From: Opitutaceae bacterium
GTDB taxonomy: Bacteria > Verrucomicrobiota > Verrucomicrobiia > Opitutales > Opitutaceae
NCBI GenBank assembly: GCA_027482185.1
Contig: JAIXWF010000013.1
Location: forward strand, 992,001-1,056,000
DNA: 64,000 nucleotides
Reading direction: 5' to 3'
The first letter of the stretch is position 1, and every line of letters starts with the position of its first letter. The position numbers were made by a program, and so were the translations under genes. The notes under the pieces are model-generated. The model was not told the DNA's origin, made no database searches, and was given only the letters and a program-made list of their open reading frames with translations. Below, one piece after another: positions 1-7,932 of this stretch.

Positions 1-2488
1 TGGTGCGCTCGTCGATCGGCATGCCGTTGACGGCGAGAATAACGGCACCGGGGGCGAGATGGCTGCCGGCCGTATCGGCAGGACCGCCGGGCAACACGGA
101 CGCGATGCGGACGCCGGCGCCGAGGTGGGTATCGTCGTAGTAGAGACCGAGGGAGGCGGTGGCATCGGCGTACGGCGCGCTCTTCAGCAGGTAGCAGCCC
201 ATGTGCGAGGCGTTCAGCTCGCCGGCCATCTCGGACATCATTTCGACGAAGTCCTCCCAGGTGTGCAGGTGCGGCAGAAAACGGGCATAGCGGGCGCGGA
301 TCGCGGCCCAGTCGCGGCCGTGCAGGGTGGGCTCGTAGAACTTCAATTGCGTGAGCCGCCAGAAGTGCTGGAACCAATAGGCGAGCTCGCCGCGCAGATC
401 GACGTCCATCGAGGTGTCGATGCGGAAGGGGCGGACCGCGCCGGTCGCGAGGTCGGTTTTCTCGATGGTGGAGCCGGCCAGCGCATACAGCTGGCCGGCG
501 GCGGCATCGAGGGCACAGGGGCCGAGGGCCGGTTTGGTGAAAACCGGCGCGAGCCCGCCGCCTTGCACGGCGACCTTGTAGCCGTTGGCGCGACCGGTGG
601 GATCGCGATCGATGAAGAGCAGGGATTGGCCGTCGGGGGTGAGGTCGAAGGCGGCGAAGTCGGTGGAGTACGGTGTCAGCCGCTGCGTGCGCCGTTCGAG
701 GCCGGCGGCTTGGGGTTGCCAGTCGGTTCCCGGCTTGGGTGGGGTGCCGCGCGGGGCGAGGCCGCGGGCGCGGTCGTAACTTTCCTGGGTCAGGTGGGCG
801 ATATAGACGTCCATCTGGCCCGTCATGCCGTCGGCGGCCCGGAGACCTTCGCGGGCGGACAGCCAGAGGATGGCTTGGCCGTCCGGACTGAACTTCGGCT
901 GAATATCGAAGTAGCCGCTGCGGGTGATGGTCAGGGGGGCGGCTTGCCTGGTGGCATCGAGGAGGACGATGTCGTGACTCGCGACATAGGATCCGACCGT
1001 GCCCGCGAGCCAGCGGCTGTCCGGCGACCAGCGGAAGCTGACATCGTCGTCTTCGTAGGAATAAAACGTCCCGGGCGGTAGCGCGGTGACGGTCGTGCCG
1101 GTGGCGCGATCCTGGACGAGGATGCGGTTGCGATCGGCGAGGTAGGCGAGGCGTTTGCCGTCGGGGGAAATCTTGGGGAATTGGAGATCGCCGTCCGAAT
1201 CGATGAGTTTCTTTTCCGTGATGGGACCGGGATCGGCGAAGGATTTCATCCCGGGTTCGCCGAGGGCGGCTTCGAAGATATCCATGTCGCCGTCGCGTTC
1301 GGAAATATAGACGACGGCGCGGCCATCGGGCGCGAAGCTGACCTGGCGCTCGTGGCCCGCGGTGCGGGTGACGCGGCGGGTGCGTCCGGTTTCGGTGGAG
1401 AGAACAAATACTTCGCCGCGGGCGATGAAGGCGATCTGGCGTCCGTCGGTTGACGGTTCCAACTCCGTCACCTGGTCGGCGGCATCGGTGGAAAAACTGC
1501 CGCGGACGAGGGAGCTTTGGCGGAGGGTAACGGGCACGCGTTGGGCCGCGCCGCCGGCGGCGGGCCGCCGCCAGATCTCGCCTTCGAGGCCGTAAACCAA
1601 CGTGCCGTCCCGGGCGACACTGAGAAAGCGCACGGGAGTGCCGCGATGATCGGTGACGGCGACGGGAGCCGTGCCGGGTTGCAGGCTGCCTTGCCAGACG
1701 TTGAAGGAGCCGGAGCGTTCGCTGAGAAAGAAGTAGCCGCGGCCGTCGGGCGCCCAGACGGGGTCGCGATCTTCGCCGCGGAAATCGGTGAGCCGGCGGT
1801 GGGTTTTCTGCGCGAGGTCGTAGAGCCAGACATCGTGGGTGCCGTCGGACACGGCGCCCTTGCGCCATTCGTTTTCGTAAATGGGGCGGGTTTCGTAGAG
1901 GAGCTGGGCGCCCTTGGCATCGAGGGAAACCTCGAGGGCCGGCGTGGGAATTTCGAGCCGCGTGCGGCCGCCCGCGGCGGGTGCGGAATAGAGTTGGTCG
2001 CTGCCCGCGTGGTCGCCGGCGAGGACCGTCTGCGGATTGCCGAGACGGGAGGAGGCGAAGTAGACGCGTTGGCCGTCCGGGGAAAAGGCGTAGGGCTTGT
2101 CGTCCGCGGAATGGTCGGTGAGGCGGGTAATTTCGCCGCCGGTCGCGGGCATGATGAATACGTCGAGGTTGCCGTGCTGTTTGCTGGCGAAGGCGACCTT
2201 GGTGCCGTCGGGCGACCAGACCGGGCGGGTGGAATAGAACTCGCCGCTCGTGAGCGGCACCGCTTCGCCGCCGGCCGCAGGGACGCGCCAGATTTGGCCG
2301 CCGTAGGTGAAGGCGATGGCGGTGCCGTCGGGGGAGACGGCGGGAGAGCGCAGCCACAGCGGCGGGTTGCCGGATTTTTCTTCCGCTGCCGCCGCAACGG
2401 CGACGGCGGCGCAAAGCAGGGCGAAGAGGCGCAAGCGGCCGCCGGCGAGACCGCCGACGCAAAGCACGGGGTGAAGAGCGATTCTCAT
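1..2488 (-). CDS. Tricorn-type protease (S41 family), 3' end outside window
   Basis: The product is probably a periplasmic or exported tricorn-like peptidase that trims peptides. The ATG at 2488 opens a signal-peptide-like N-terminus (residues about 1-36, Leu/Ala-rich). It is followed by many WSPDG/FSPDG-type TolB/tricorn beta-propeller blades, for example SPDGT and WSPDGTK near residues 60-110 and WSPDSRW near residue 485. The segment coded near positions 190-260 contains ASHMG, typical of the tricorn C1 region. The last window codons encode a PDZ domain (AGSHLAPGAVILAVNGMPID). The start and this PDZ region are in one phase, so 829 codons are read without a frameshift. The serine protease core expected after the PDZ domain lies beyond the edge. 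The gene is divergent from the kinase operon. The family call is firm; the substrate is unknown. Confidence 0.88.
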   Translation of the reverse strand, partial: MRIALHPVLCVGGLAGGRLRLFALLCAAVAVAAAAEEKSGNPPLWLRSPAVSPDGTAIAFTYGGQIWRVPAAGGEAVPLTSGEFYSTRPVWSPDGTKVAFASKQHGNLDVFIMPATGGEITRLTDHSADDKPYAFSPDGQRVYFASSRLGNPQTVLAGDHAGSDQLYSAPAAGGRTRLEIPTPALEVSLDAKGAQLLYETRPIYENEWRKGAVSDGTHDVWLYDLAQKTHRRLTDFRGEDRDPVWAPDGRGYFFLSERSGSFNVWQGSLQPGTAPVAVTDHRGTPVRFLSVARDGTLVYGLEGEIWRRPAAGGAAQRVPVTLRQSSLVRGSFSTDAADQVTELEPSTDGRQIAFIARGEVFVLSTETGRTRRVTRTAGHERQVSFAPDGRAVVYISERDGDMDIFEAALGEPGMKSFADPGPITEKKLIDSDGDLQFPKISPDGKRLAYLADRNRILVQDRATGTTVTALPPGTFYSYEDDDVSFRWSPDSRWLAGTVGSYVASHDIVLLDATRQAAPLTITRSGYFDIQPKFSPDGQAILWLSAREGLRAADGMTGQMDVYIAHLTQESYDRARGLAPRGTPPKPGTDWQPQAAGLERRTQRLTPYSTDFAAFDLTPDGQSLLFIDRDPTGRANGYKVAVQGGGLAPVFTKPALGPCALDAAAGQLYALAGSTIEKTDLATGAVRPFRIDTSMDVDLRGELAYWFQHFWRLTQLKFYEPTLHGRDWAAIRARYARFLPHLHTWEDFVEMMSEMAGELNASHMGCYLLKSAPYADATASLGLYYDDTHLGAGVRIASVLPGGPADTAGSHLAPGAVILAVNGMPIDERT

Positions 2489-2716
2489 GGCGGGCGAGGC
2501 GAGACAGCAGAGGGCCGGAGACGCGACAAGCTGTTTTGCCGGAGAGGCAGGTTGGCCGGTGCGATCGTAATGCCCCGGGCCACGCCCGGAATCCGTTTCC
2601 CCGGACAAGTGTACTCACAGGGGCCGGGGGTTTCGCCTTGAAGGCACAAAGGCCATGGCAACACGGTGGGCCCGCACCCTCCCGGGAAACCCGGTGTTTC
2701 CCCAGGTCCGCGCTCC
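2489..2716. promoter_or_regulatory. Divergent intergenic region, tricorn protease / kinase operon
   Basis: No convincing gene lies here. It must carry promoters for both directions, but no clear -35/-10 pair was recognised. A hairpin with a perfect 7-bp stem (GGGAAAC 2684-2690, GTTTCCC 2696-2702, 5-nt loop) ends 14 bases before the kinase ATG. It could affect translation of that gene. Confidence 0.35.
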
Positions 2717-4243
2717 ATGCCGTTGTCAAAATCCCTCTCCCGCCTGAGCCCGCGCCTGTTGGGCTTGGTCTTCTTTGGGGTAATGTTCGGCGGCACGTTG
2801 TCGGTCGTGGGGTACGTTTTTGCCGGGGCCCTGCGGCATCGCGAAGCGGAGATCCGCCGGGAGGTCCGCGATCTGGCCGTCGCGGCGGCAGGATCGGTCG
2901 ACGTGGAGCGGCACGAGCAATTGGTCCGGCCGGAGCAGTTCGACGGCGCGGACTACCGGCGGGTGCTGCAACCGCTGCTCAGGTTCCATCGGTTGCATCC
3001 GGAAATCCAATACCTCTGGACCACGCGCACGCCGGCGGCGTCGCCCCAGGTGCTGGTGCTGGAAACGGCGACCGACGCGGGGATCCGGGCGGCGCAGACC
3101 GCGCGGGGACGGAGCCAGGACATTTTGCCGTTTCTGCAGGAGGATCCGGCGACGGAGGCGGGCCGGGCGTCGATCCCGGTGCTGCGGGCCGGGGAGGCGT
3201 GGGTGGCGCCCGATTTCTACGCGGACGCGCATGGCCGTTACATCGAGGCGCGGGCGCCGTTGCTGGACCGCGACAACCGCCTGGTGGGTTACCTCGGGGT
3301 GGACTACGCGCTCGACAGCTATTTCGCGCAGATCAACGAGGTGCGCTGGACCGGCGCGGTCGCGCTCGCGCTGGCGTTCGCGGTGAGTCTGGTCGTCGCG
3401 CGGACGGTGGGCGCGATGCGGCGGCAGACGTTTTTGCACCTGGAACAGATCGAGCGGGCCGAGGCGGAGATGCGGGTGCAGCGCGATGCGGCGACCAAGG
3501 CCACCGCGGCCAAGAGCGAGCTGCTCGCGATCGCGACGCACGATCTCAAGAATCCGCTCAGTGCGATCGCCGGCATGGCGGGGCTGATGCTGCGGCTGAA
3601 GCGCAAACCGGAGGCGAAGGCATCGGCCGACGACGAACTCGAGATGCTCGACAGCATCCACGCCGCGGCGAAACACATGGGCGAAATCGTCCGGGGAATT
3701 CTCTCGAACGAAGGTCTGGAGCAGGGCGGGGTGGTTTTCCGGCCCGCGCCGCTGGATCTGGCCGCGCTGGTGCGCGAGGTGGTCCGGTTCAACGCGCCGT
3801 ATGCGGCGCGCAAGCGGATCGCGCTCGAGGCCGCGGTGCCGGAGACGTTGCCCGTCGTGGCGGACGCCGGGTTGCTGCGGGAGGCGTGCGACAACTACGT
3901 CAGCAATGCGATCAAGTATTCCCCGGCGGATACGGGCGTCCGTGTCGCGTTGCGCCCGCCGGAGGCCGGGGGCGAGGTCGAGTTTTCCGTGCAGGATGCC
4001 GGGCCGGGGCTTTCGGAGGCGGACCAGGCGAAGCTGTTCCAGAAGTTCCGGAAACTCACGGCGCGTCCCACGGGCGGGGAAAGTTCGACCGGGCTGGGGC
4101 TCTCCATCGTGAAGACGATCGCGGAGCGGCACGGCGGCACGGTGGGGTGCGAGAGCACGCTCGGCCAAGGGGCGCGGTTCTGGCTGCGCGTGCCGGTCCG
4201 GCCGCCGGCCGGGGCGGCGGCCGAAACTTCCGTCTCGACCTGA
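2717..4243 (+). CDS. Membrane sensor histidine kinase
   Basis: A 508-residue two-component sensor kinase. One membrane segment lies near the N-terminus (LLGLVFFGVMF), followed by an extracytoplasmic sensing region of about 190 residues and a second membrane segment (ALALAFAVSLVVA). The cytoplasmic part has a short coiled linker, a HisKA domain with the phospho-accepting His275 (ATHDLKNPLSAIAG), and a HATPase_c domain. The latter shows an N box (Asn397, DNYVSNAIKYS), a G1 box (DAGPGLSEAD) and a G2 box (TGLGLSIV). A GTG 51 bases upstream would add a Pro/Gly-rich tail, so the ATG at 2717 is preferred. Its stop is close to or overlaps the response regulator start, so the two are almost surely cognate. 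The signal sensed is unknown. Confidence 0.93.
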   Translation: MPLSKSLSRLSPRLLGLVFFGVMFGGTLSVVGYVFAGALRHREAEIRREVRDLAVAAAGSVDVERHEQLVRPEQFDGADYRRVLQPLLRFHRLHPEIQYLWTTRTPAASPQVLVLETATDAGIRAAQTARGRSQDILPFLQEDPATEAGRASIPVLRAGEAWVAPDFYADAHGRYIEARAPLLDRDNRLVGYLGVDYALDSYFAQINEVRWTGAVALALAFAVSLVVARTVGAMRRQTFLHLEQIERAEAEMRVQRDAATKATAAKSELLAIATHDLKNPLSAIAGMAGLMLRLKRKPEAKASADDELEMLDSIHAAAKHMGEIVRGILSNEGLEQGGVVFRPAPLDLAALVREVVRFNAPYAARKRIALEAAVPETLPVVADAGLLREACDNYVSNAIKYSPADTGVRVALRPPEAGGEVEFSVQDAGPGLSEADQAKLFQKFRKLTARPTGGESSTGLGLSIVKTIAERHGGTVGCESTLGQGARFWLRVPVRPPAGAAAETSVST

Positions 4244-4275
4244 TGGGGTACCGCGGCACGTTCGCAGCGATTCCC

Positions 4276-4686
4276 ATGGCCGCCAAAACCACCGTGCTGG
4301 TCGTCGACGATGAGCCTCACTTGCGCCGCTTTGTCCGGATGCTGCTGCACTCGACCTTCGAAGATCTCGCGGTGATCGAGGCCGGCGACGAGACGGCGGC
4401 GCTGGCTCTTTATGCGGAAGCGAAGCCGGATCTGGTGTTGCTCGATATCAATTTGATCGGCTGCTCGGGCATCGCGGTCCTGCAGCGGCTGCGGCAAATG
4501 GATCCGCAGGCCGAGGTGGTGATGCTGACCGCGGTGAACGTGCGCCACACGATCGAGGAAGCGCAGGCGGCCGGCGCGGCCGGCTACATCCTGAAGGAGG
4601 CCGACGACGAAGCGTTGACCGCGGCGCTGCTCGAGGTCGTCCGGTCCCGATTCGGCGCCGCCGAGGCCGGAGGCCCGAAGCCATGA
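4276..4686 (+). CDS. Single-domain response regulator (CheY-like)
   Basis: A receiver domain with no output domain, 136 residues from ATG 4276. The acidic pocket VVDDE, phospho-acceptor Asp57 (LVLLDINL), switch threonine (VMLTAVN) and lysine (YILKEADD) are all present. An alternative ATG at 4243 overlaps the kinase TGA (TGATG) and would add 11 residues; translational coupling makes it possible. With no DNA-binding domain, output is probably through protein contact. The partner may be the next genes, which end in a GspE/PilB-type secretion or pilus ATPase; that link is inferred from position only. The stop overlaps the next ATG (ATGA at 4683). Confidence 0.92.
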   Translation: MAAKTTVLVVDDEPHLRRFVRMLLHSTFEDLAVIEAGDETAALALYAEAKPDLVLLDINLIGCSGIAVLQRLRQMDPQAEVVMLTAVNVRHTIEEAQAAGAAGYILKEADDEALTAALLEVVRSRFGAAEAGGPKP

Positions 4687-4880
4687 GCGAACCGGCCGAA
4701 CCCCGGCCGAACCGGGCCCGGTCCGCCTGCAACGAAGTGCGCTACTCCCTGCGGGAGATTCTGGCCGAGGTGGCGGGCGAGCGCAGTTCGGGTGCGATGG
4801 GGGCGGAGAAGCTGCACGCGAAAGATATCCGGAAAATGTTCCGGGCCAAACCGCGCCCCTCCCGTGCCGCCAAAACTTGA
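4683..4880 (+). CDS. Small basic protein of unknown function
   Basis: A 65-residue reading frame starting in an ATGA overlap with the response regulator stop and ending 17 bases inside the proposed start of the ATPase gene. The composition is Arg/Ala/Pro-rich with a predicted amphipathic stretch (YSLREILAEVAGE). It has no signal peptide or membrane segment. No family was recognised. The tight stop-start coupling on both sides is the main reason to think it is translated. It could instead be a chance frame, with the ATPase gene starting further upstream (GTG 4792). Confidence 0.45.
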   Translation: MSEPAEPRPNRARSACNEVRYSLREILAEVAGERSSGAMGAEKLHAKDIRKMFRAKPRPSRAAKT

Positions 4881-6591
4881 CGCGGCGTTCCTCGCGGCCA
4901 TCCGCGGGCTGCGCACGTTCACGCACGCATGCGATCTGGACGGGTGGGCGGCTGCGGCGTCACATCCGCTGGCGCTGCTCGAGCGGTTGGTGGACGGCGG
5001 CCATTTGCGCAAGGATGAGGCCGGGCGGTTCTGGAGCGGGCTCATCGGTTTTGCCTATGTCGATCCGCTGGTGGTCGCGATCAGCGAGAAGGCCGTCGGC
5101 CGGCTGACGGCCGAGATCGCGGCGAAAGCGCAGGCGCTGCCGATCTATCTGCTGGGCGACGCCCTGACGGTGGCGATGCCCGATCCGACCGACGAAAAAT
5201 TGGTCCGGCGGCTGGGCGCGATCGCGGGCCTGCCGGTGAGCCCGGTGTTCGCCTTTGCGGCGGATGTGCGGGACCTGGTGCAGCTGCACTATGCGACCGA
5301 GCAGTCGCTGGCGGAGGCGCTGCGGTCCGCGGAAGGGGTAGACTTGCCGGCGGGCGGAGGCGATTTGGACAGCCGCGGCCGGGAGATCGCGCAGCTCGCG
5401 GACAACGAACAGATCGTCCGCTTCATCAACGCGCTGCTCCTGTTCGCGCTGCGGCGCGAGGCGAGCGACATCCACGTCGAGGCGTGGGCCGACGAATCGA
5501 TCGTGCGCTACCGGATCGACGGCAACCTGCACGACATACTGCGCTTTTCGCGCAAGCTGCACGGGGCCGTGGTCACCCGCCTCAAGATCATGGCGGCGAT
5601 CGACATCGCCGAACGGCGGTTCCCGACCGACGGCCGTTTCTCGATCCCGCTGGGTTCGGCGAGCATCGATTTCCGCTTTTCGTCCATCCCGTCCCAATAC
5701 GGCGAAAAAGTCGTGTTGCGGCTCCTCGGGAGCATGAGCCGGCGGTCGCTGCTCAGTCTCGACCGCATGCTGATCTCGCGCTCGATTCTGGAGCCGTTCC
5801 GGCGCGTGCTGAAGAATCCGTCGGGCATCATTTTCGTCATCGGGCCGACCGGCTCCGGCAAGACCACCACGCTCTACGCGGCGCTGTCCGAACTCAACGA
5901 CCGCACGGTCAACATTTCCACGATCGAGGACCCGATCGAGCTGAGGCTGGAGGGCATCACGCAGACCCAGGTGCAGGCGAACATCGACATGTCGTTTGCG
6001 CGCATGTTGCGGGCGCTGCTGCGGCAGGACCCCGACATCATGCTGGTCGGCGAGATCCGCGACCTCGAGACGGCCAAGATCGCGACGGAGGCGGCCCTGA
6101 CCGGCCATCTCGTGCTCGCCACGATGCACACCAACTCCGCGCCCGAAGCGCTCGTGCGGTTGGGGGAAATGGGCGTCGATCCCTTCATGGTGGCGCCGAC
6201 CGTGGCCGCCGTGCTGAGCCAACGGTTGGCGCGGCGCATCTGCGAAAATTGCAAGGAGCCCTACCGGCCGGCGGACGAAGTGCTCCGGCGCTATTTCAAC
6301 GACGCGGAGTTTCCCGAAGTCGCCTTCTACCGCGGGCGCGGTTGCCAGCTGTGCAACCGCACCGGCTTCAAGGGCCGGATCGCGTTCCACGAGTTGCTGC
6401 TCGTGAATCGGCGCGTGCGCACGTTGATCGGCAAACGGGCGAGCCAGGAGGAACTCGCGGAGGCGGCGGCGCGCATCGGCTACCGGCCCCTGCGCTACGA
6501 CGGCCTCGTGAAGGTGCTGCTGGGGCTGACGACCATCGAAGAAATCGAGGCGCAGACTCCGGTGGAAATCGCCGAGGCGGAGGAGAGCTGA
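4864..6591 (+). CDS. GspE/PilB-family secretion or type IV pilus assembly ATPase
   Basis: A hexameric traffic ATPase that powers type II secretion or type IV pilus extension on the cytoplasmic face of the inner membrane. From GTG 4864 the protein is 575 residues. It has an N-terminal GspE_N-like domain (about 1-150), then the ATPase core with Walker A GPTGSGKT (Lys333), an Asp box (TIEDPIE) and Walker B (DPDIMLVGEIRD, about 389-399). A His box (LATMHTN) and a four-cysteine zinc motif (CENC and CQLC) follow. GTG 4864 is chosen because the sequence after it (PPKLDAAFLAAIRGL) looks family-like, while the 24 residues added by GTG 4792 are Arg/Cys-rich and overlap another frame. No other pilus or T2SS gene is in the window, so GspE and PilB cannot be told apart. 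Confidence 0.93.
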   Translation: MPPKLDAAFLAAIRGLRTFTHACDLDGWAAAASHPLALLERLVDGGHLRKDEAGRFWSGLIGFAYVDPLVVAISEKAVGRLTAEIAAKAQALPIYLLGDALTVAMPDPTDEKLVRRLGAIAGLPVSPVFAFAADVRDLVQLHYATEQSLAEALRSAEGVDLPAGGGDLDSRGREIAQLADNEQIVRFINALLLFALRREASDIHVEAWADESIVRYRIDGNLHDILRFSRKLHGAVVTRLKIMAAIDIAERRFPTDGRFSIPLGSASIDFRFSSIPSQYGEKVVLRLLGSMSRRSLLSLDRMLISRSILEPFRRVLKNPSGIIFVIGPTGSGKTTTLYAALSELNDRTVNISTIEDPIELRLEGITQTQVQANIDMSFARMLRALLRQDPDIMLVGEIRDLETAKIATEAALTGHLVLATMHTNSAPEALVRLGEMGVDPFMVAPTVAAVLSQRLARRICENCKEPYRPADEVLRRYFNDAEFPEVAFYRGRGCQLCNRTGFKGRIAFHELLLVNRRVRTLIGKRASQEELAEAAARIGYRPLRYDGLVKVLLGLTTIEEIEAQTPVEIAEAEES

Positions 6592-6719
6592 CGGGGCGGT
6601 TGAAAGCGAGGCATCGAAGGTTGTGCGAGCGCTTGGCCGGGGACGGGTCGTGGTCCCGCCGCACGCCGAAGATCGGCAACCTAATTTCCGGACGGGAATC
6701 ACCCGGCCGGCCGGACTGA

Positions 6720-7259
6720 CTAGCGCAGGACGCGCCACACCAACCACAGCGAGAGCAGGCGCACGACGCCGACGAGCAGCATGAAGGCCAGCCCGAGCGA
6801 GCAGGTGAAGACGATGATGTCGCCGACGCAGATCAATCCGGCCACGCCGCACGCGAAGCCGAGTGCCTGCAGAAATCGGCCGTGATCTTCCTGCAGGTTG
6901 CGTTCCTGGAGTTTGGCTTGCTGGATCTCGCGCTGCTCCTGCCAGATGGCCTGCATGCGCGGCGTCGCGGTGTGAACTTGGTTGGATTGCACGCCGGGAT
7001 CCACGGCCACCGGCGCGACGAAGCGCGCAGTCGTCGTCGGCGGGGCGACTTCCGGCCACACCGGGTGGTCGCCCAGCCGCACCCACGCGGTGTCGCCCAG
7101 CCGCAGGATGTGGCTGTCGGCGGTCGCAACGCCGACTTCGAGGAGCGAGCGCACGTTGGGGAGGCTGAGGGATTCGCGCACGGTGCCGTCGGCGAGGGCG
7201 AGGTACCACACCCGCTCGGGACCGTCGTCGGCGCGAATTTGGGGTGCGCGGCGGCTCAT
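6720..7259 (-). CDS. Membrane protein with GYF-like N-terminal region
   Basis: 179 residues. The N-terminal 75 residues (VWYLALADGTVRESLSLPNVRSLL, then WVRLGDHPVW) resemble the short beta domain often called GYF_2/DUF4339. A Gln/Glu-rich predicted coiled coil follows (about 105-140), then two C-terminal membrane helices separated by a short turn. The start overlaps the stop of the upstream gene (ATGA at 7256-7259), so the two are co-translated and their products may interact. The function is unknown and the domain match is tentative. Confidence 0.65.
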   Translation of the reverse strand: MSRRAPQIRADDGPERVWYLALADGTVRESLSLPNVRSLLEVGVATADSHILRLGDTAWVRLGDHPVWPEVAPPTTTARFVAPVAVDPGVQSNQVHTATPRMQAIWQEQREIQQAKLQERNLQEDHGRFLQALGFACGVAGLICVGDIIVFTCSLGLAFMLLVGVVRLLSLWLVWRVLR

Positions 7260-7660
7260 GGGAGTCGCGAACGCGTCAGGTGCCAGCGGCCGCGCCACCA
7301 CAGGACCGCACCCGCCGCGAAGAAAACCGCCGCGAGCCGGCCGACCGCGCCGCGGAACTGCGCCGATTCCTCGGCGTCCAGCGGGCCTTGGTCGAGCGAC
7401 GGCGCGCCCATGAGCGTGTAGAATCCGAGCCACGGCCGCCGGATCCAGCCGATGATCGAAGTCGACGGCGCGGTCGGCTTCGCTTCGTCCGCCGCGGGGT
7501 CGCCGCCGCGCAGCTGCCGTACCGTCGCCGCGGTGGCGGACGCCGAACTGGCCGCGGCCGTCGGCCGTTCCGCCCAAAACGCGACAAGGAGCGACACACA
7601 GAGCGCACCGGCCAGCAGCCGGCGAAACGTTACCGAAAATTCCCGCGGGGCGTAGTCCAT
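7256..7660 (-). CDS. Small protein with two membrane segments
   Basis: 134 residues from ATG 7660. Residues about 13-30 form a membrane anchor or signal (LLAGALCVSLLVAFWA). A polar linker follows, then a second helix near the C-terminus (LAAVFFAAGAVLWW). No family was recognised. It overlaps the next gene by 4 bases. Reading upstream of the chosen ATG gives Arg/Pro-rich sequence, so a longer protein is unlikely. Confidence 0.6.
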   Translation of the reverse strand: MDYAPREFSVTFRRLLAGALCVSLLVAFWAERPTAAASSASATAATVRQLRGGDPAADEAKPTAPSTSIIGWIRRPWLGFYTLMGAPSLDQGPLDAEESAQFRGAVGRLAAVFFAAGAVLWWRGRWHLTRSRLP

Positions 7661-7932
7661 CCGGCGGCGAATCAGAGGAGAGTCCCGCGACGAGTCGAGG
7701 CGGGATTGGCCGGGAGTCCCGGGGCATGCGAGCAGGGAACGCCGTTCGGTCTTGCGGCCGGCGCAGATTGTTTTCCGAACCGCCGCCCCGGGTGAAGCCG
7801 AACGCGCTCGCCAAGGCCCAAAGTTAAATCCGAAGCGACGAGGCGGAGTTGGGGACAACTGCGTCAGGCGCACGGACGGGACCGGCGGTTTCGGTTGGCG
7901 TTGGCCGTACGCGGGCCGCAGGCTCGAACCGT
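7661..7932. promoter_or_regulatory. Divergent intergenic region
   Basis: This 272-bp gap separates the two-gene membrane operon (leftward) from the DHODH-like membrane fusion (rightward). It must hold both promoters. No gene, repeat tract or clear operator was seen. Confidence 0.3.

Noticed and set aside
2536-4241. In-frame upstream extension of the response regulator (716 residues in all)
   Set aside because: The upstream part is Gly/Ala/Arg-rich shadow of the histidine kinase frame. Only the last 136 residues form a receiver domain.
4792-4863. GTG 4792 as the start of the GspE/PilB gene
   Set aside because: It adds 24 Arg/Cys-rich residues read out of frame from the small ORF. GTG 4864 gives a family-like N-terminus.
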